In this document: piece by piece, positions 63,499 to 64,000 of the stretch
How positions within the stretch are numbered: position 1 is the first letter of the stretch
Layout of the letters: each line of letters starts with the position of its first letter
NCBI RefSeq assembly: GCF_900086595.1
Contig: NZ_LT575472.1
Span: 2,305,685 to 2,369,684, forward strand
Direction: 5' to 3'
DNA length: 64,000 nt
DNA from: Clostridium nigeriense
Lineage (GTDB): Bacteria; Bacillota; Clostridia; Clostridiales; Clostridiaceae
Position numbers and translations under genes: made by a program
The notes under the pieces: generated by a model
Databases searched by the model: none
Told to the model about the DNA's origin: nothing
The model's input: the letters and a program-made list of their open reading frames with translations, nothing else

Positions 63499-64000
63499 TT
63501 AAAAATTAAATTTAATTGTTTTTTCTGTTTCCACAGTAACTTTTCCATTTTTTATTACAAATAGCCTATCAGGTATGTCTATAATGGCATCATTTAAAGC
63601 TTTTGTATCTAAAAGCACTAAATCAGCATTTTTTCCTACTCCAATTCCATAATCCTTTAACCCAAGAGCTTTAGCAGGATTAGTTGTAATCATTGGTAGT
63701 ACAGTTGGTAAATCATCTGCTCCACCTAAATGTGATACAGGAATTGCAAGCATAGCTATTTGTATTAAATCTCCATTTCCGTATGGTGTAAATGCGTTTC
63801 TTATATTGTTTGTTGCTAAACACATATTTACTCCACCATCTCTTAATGCTCTTACTGGAGTAACTGCACGTCTAACATTATATTCATCATTTCTTGCTCC
63901 AAGATGAAGGTCTGTAGCTGGTAAACTCATAACGCTAATTTGTGCTTCATTCATAAGCTCTATAATAGGTTCTAGTTTTTCCTTTGGTAATGCTGCTAAG
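63499..64000 (-). CDS. Cytosine-deaminase-like amidohydrolase (C-terminal part)
   Basis: The frame is open from the right edge of the window to a TAA at 63499, giving the last 166 residues or so. SLPATDLHLGARNDEYNVRRAVTPVRAL, the segment NAFTPYGNGDLIQIAMLAIPVSHL, TTNPAKALGL and GKNADLVLLD match the C-terminal half of CodA/AtzC-type enzymes. Where CodA has the metal-binding Asp (GHDD) this protein has ATNN, as in some family members with other substrates. The N-terminal metal site is outside the window, so the substrate cannot be set. Confidence 0.82.
   Translation of the reverse strand, partial: LAALPKEKLEPIIELMNEAQISVMSLPATDLHLGARNDEYNVRRAVTPVRALRDGGVNMCLATNNIRNAFTPYGNGDLIQIAMLAIPVSHLGGADDLPTVLPMITTNPAKALGLKDYGIGVGKNADLVLLDTKALNDAIIDIPDRLFVIKNGKVTVETEKTIKFNF

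Noticed and set aside
1..64000. Search by eye for tRNA/rRNA genes, CRISPR repeats, IS elements and T-box leaders
   Set aside because: No cloverleaf-like GC-rich segments, regular repeats, transposase motifs or T-box GGTGG/terminator pattern were recognised.

Overview
The window looks like chromosomal DNA of a spore-forming, very AT-rich Clostridium (sensu stricto type). The evidence is A+T-rich third positions, strong AGGAGG ribosome sites, many intrinsic terminators, frequent TTG starts, a Csp-type germination protease locus, a PucR-controlled ureide-type operon, and clostridial adenine and TPP riboswitches. I see no rRNA, tRNA, CRISPR array, insertion sequence or phage gene.

Layout. 1-2.2 kb: a half ABC exporter, with its partner starting at the left edge, behind a consensus promoter, a 35-codon leader ORF and two tandem terminators. 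2.2-5.1 kb: a SulP transporter and a UvsE endonuclease. 5.2-14 kb: a metabolic island with a DAACS symporter, carbamate kinase, an AllH-like protein and a 998-residue fusion of FdrA/AllF with YlbE/AllG. A PucR regulator and an alpha/beta hydrolase are divergent from it. 14-18.3 kb: a DUF6512-like protein, adenosine deaminase under an adenine riboswitch, a GyrI-like protein, a DUF6143-like protein, a FlxA-like coiled coil and a decayed flavodoxin-ferredoxin gene. 18.3-29.8 kb: a PAS-GGDEF-HD-GYP protein, a sucrose PTS operon (scrA-scrB-scrK with scrR), SelO, Kup and a GNAT enzyme. 29.9-33.8 kb: an arsenic operon (arsR-arsC-acr3) and the bioY/birA pair around a shared operator. 33.8-42.6 kb: a NERD protein, chemoreceptor, CarD-like regulator, double GNAT protein, a five-gene YtrA-like ABC operon and a methyltransferase. 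42.7-47.7 kb: a MarR-controlled heterodimeric ABC exporter and a second leader-peptide/tandem-terminator module. 47.9-51.5 kb: two Csp-type subtilases, one of which has lost catalytic residues. 51.6-64 kb: a PopT/DUF368 protein, a third heterodimeric ABC exporter, a lipoprotein/two-component operon, MATE pump, ElaA-like GNAT, orphan mannose-type EIIA, a kinase-like protein, a TPP-riboswitch-controlled ThiT, and the 3' part of a cytosine-deaminase-like amidohydrolase.

How the genes work together. The 5.2-14 kb island can be read as one pathway: a symporter brings in an anionic substrate, the AllFG fusion plus AllH act as a carbamoyltransferase, and carbamate kinase recovers ATP from carbamoyl phosphate. 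No allantoin-degrading enzymes are present, so the natural substrate is open. Three heterodimeric ABC exporters are each wired differently: leader-peptide attenuation, MarR with two operators, and no visible regulator. RNA-level control is prominent: an adenine riboswitch, a TPP riboswitch whose switching helices can be read off, two paralogous leader-peptide attenuators, and a possible attenuator before carD. The germination locus pairs an intact protease with a CspC-like pseudoprotease that also has an N-terminal frameshift.
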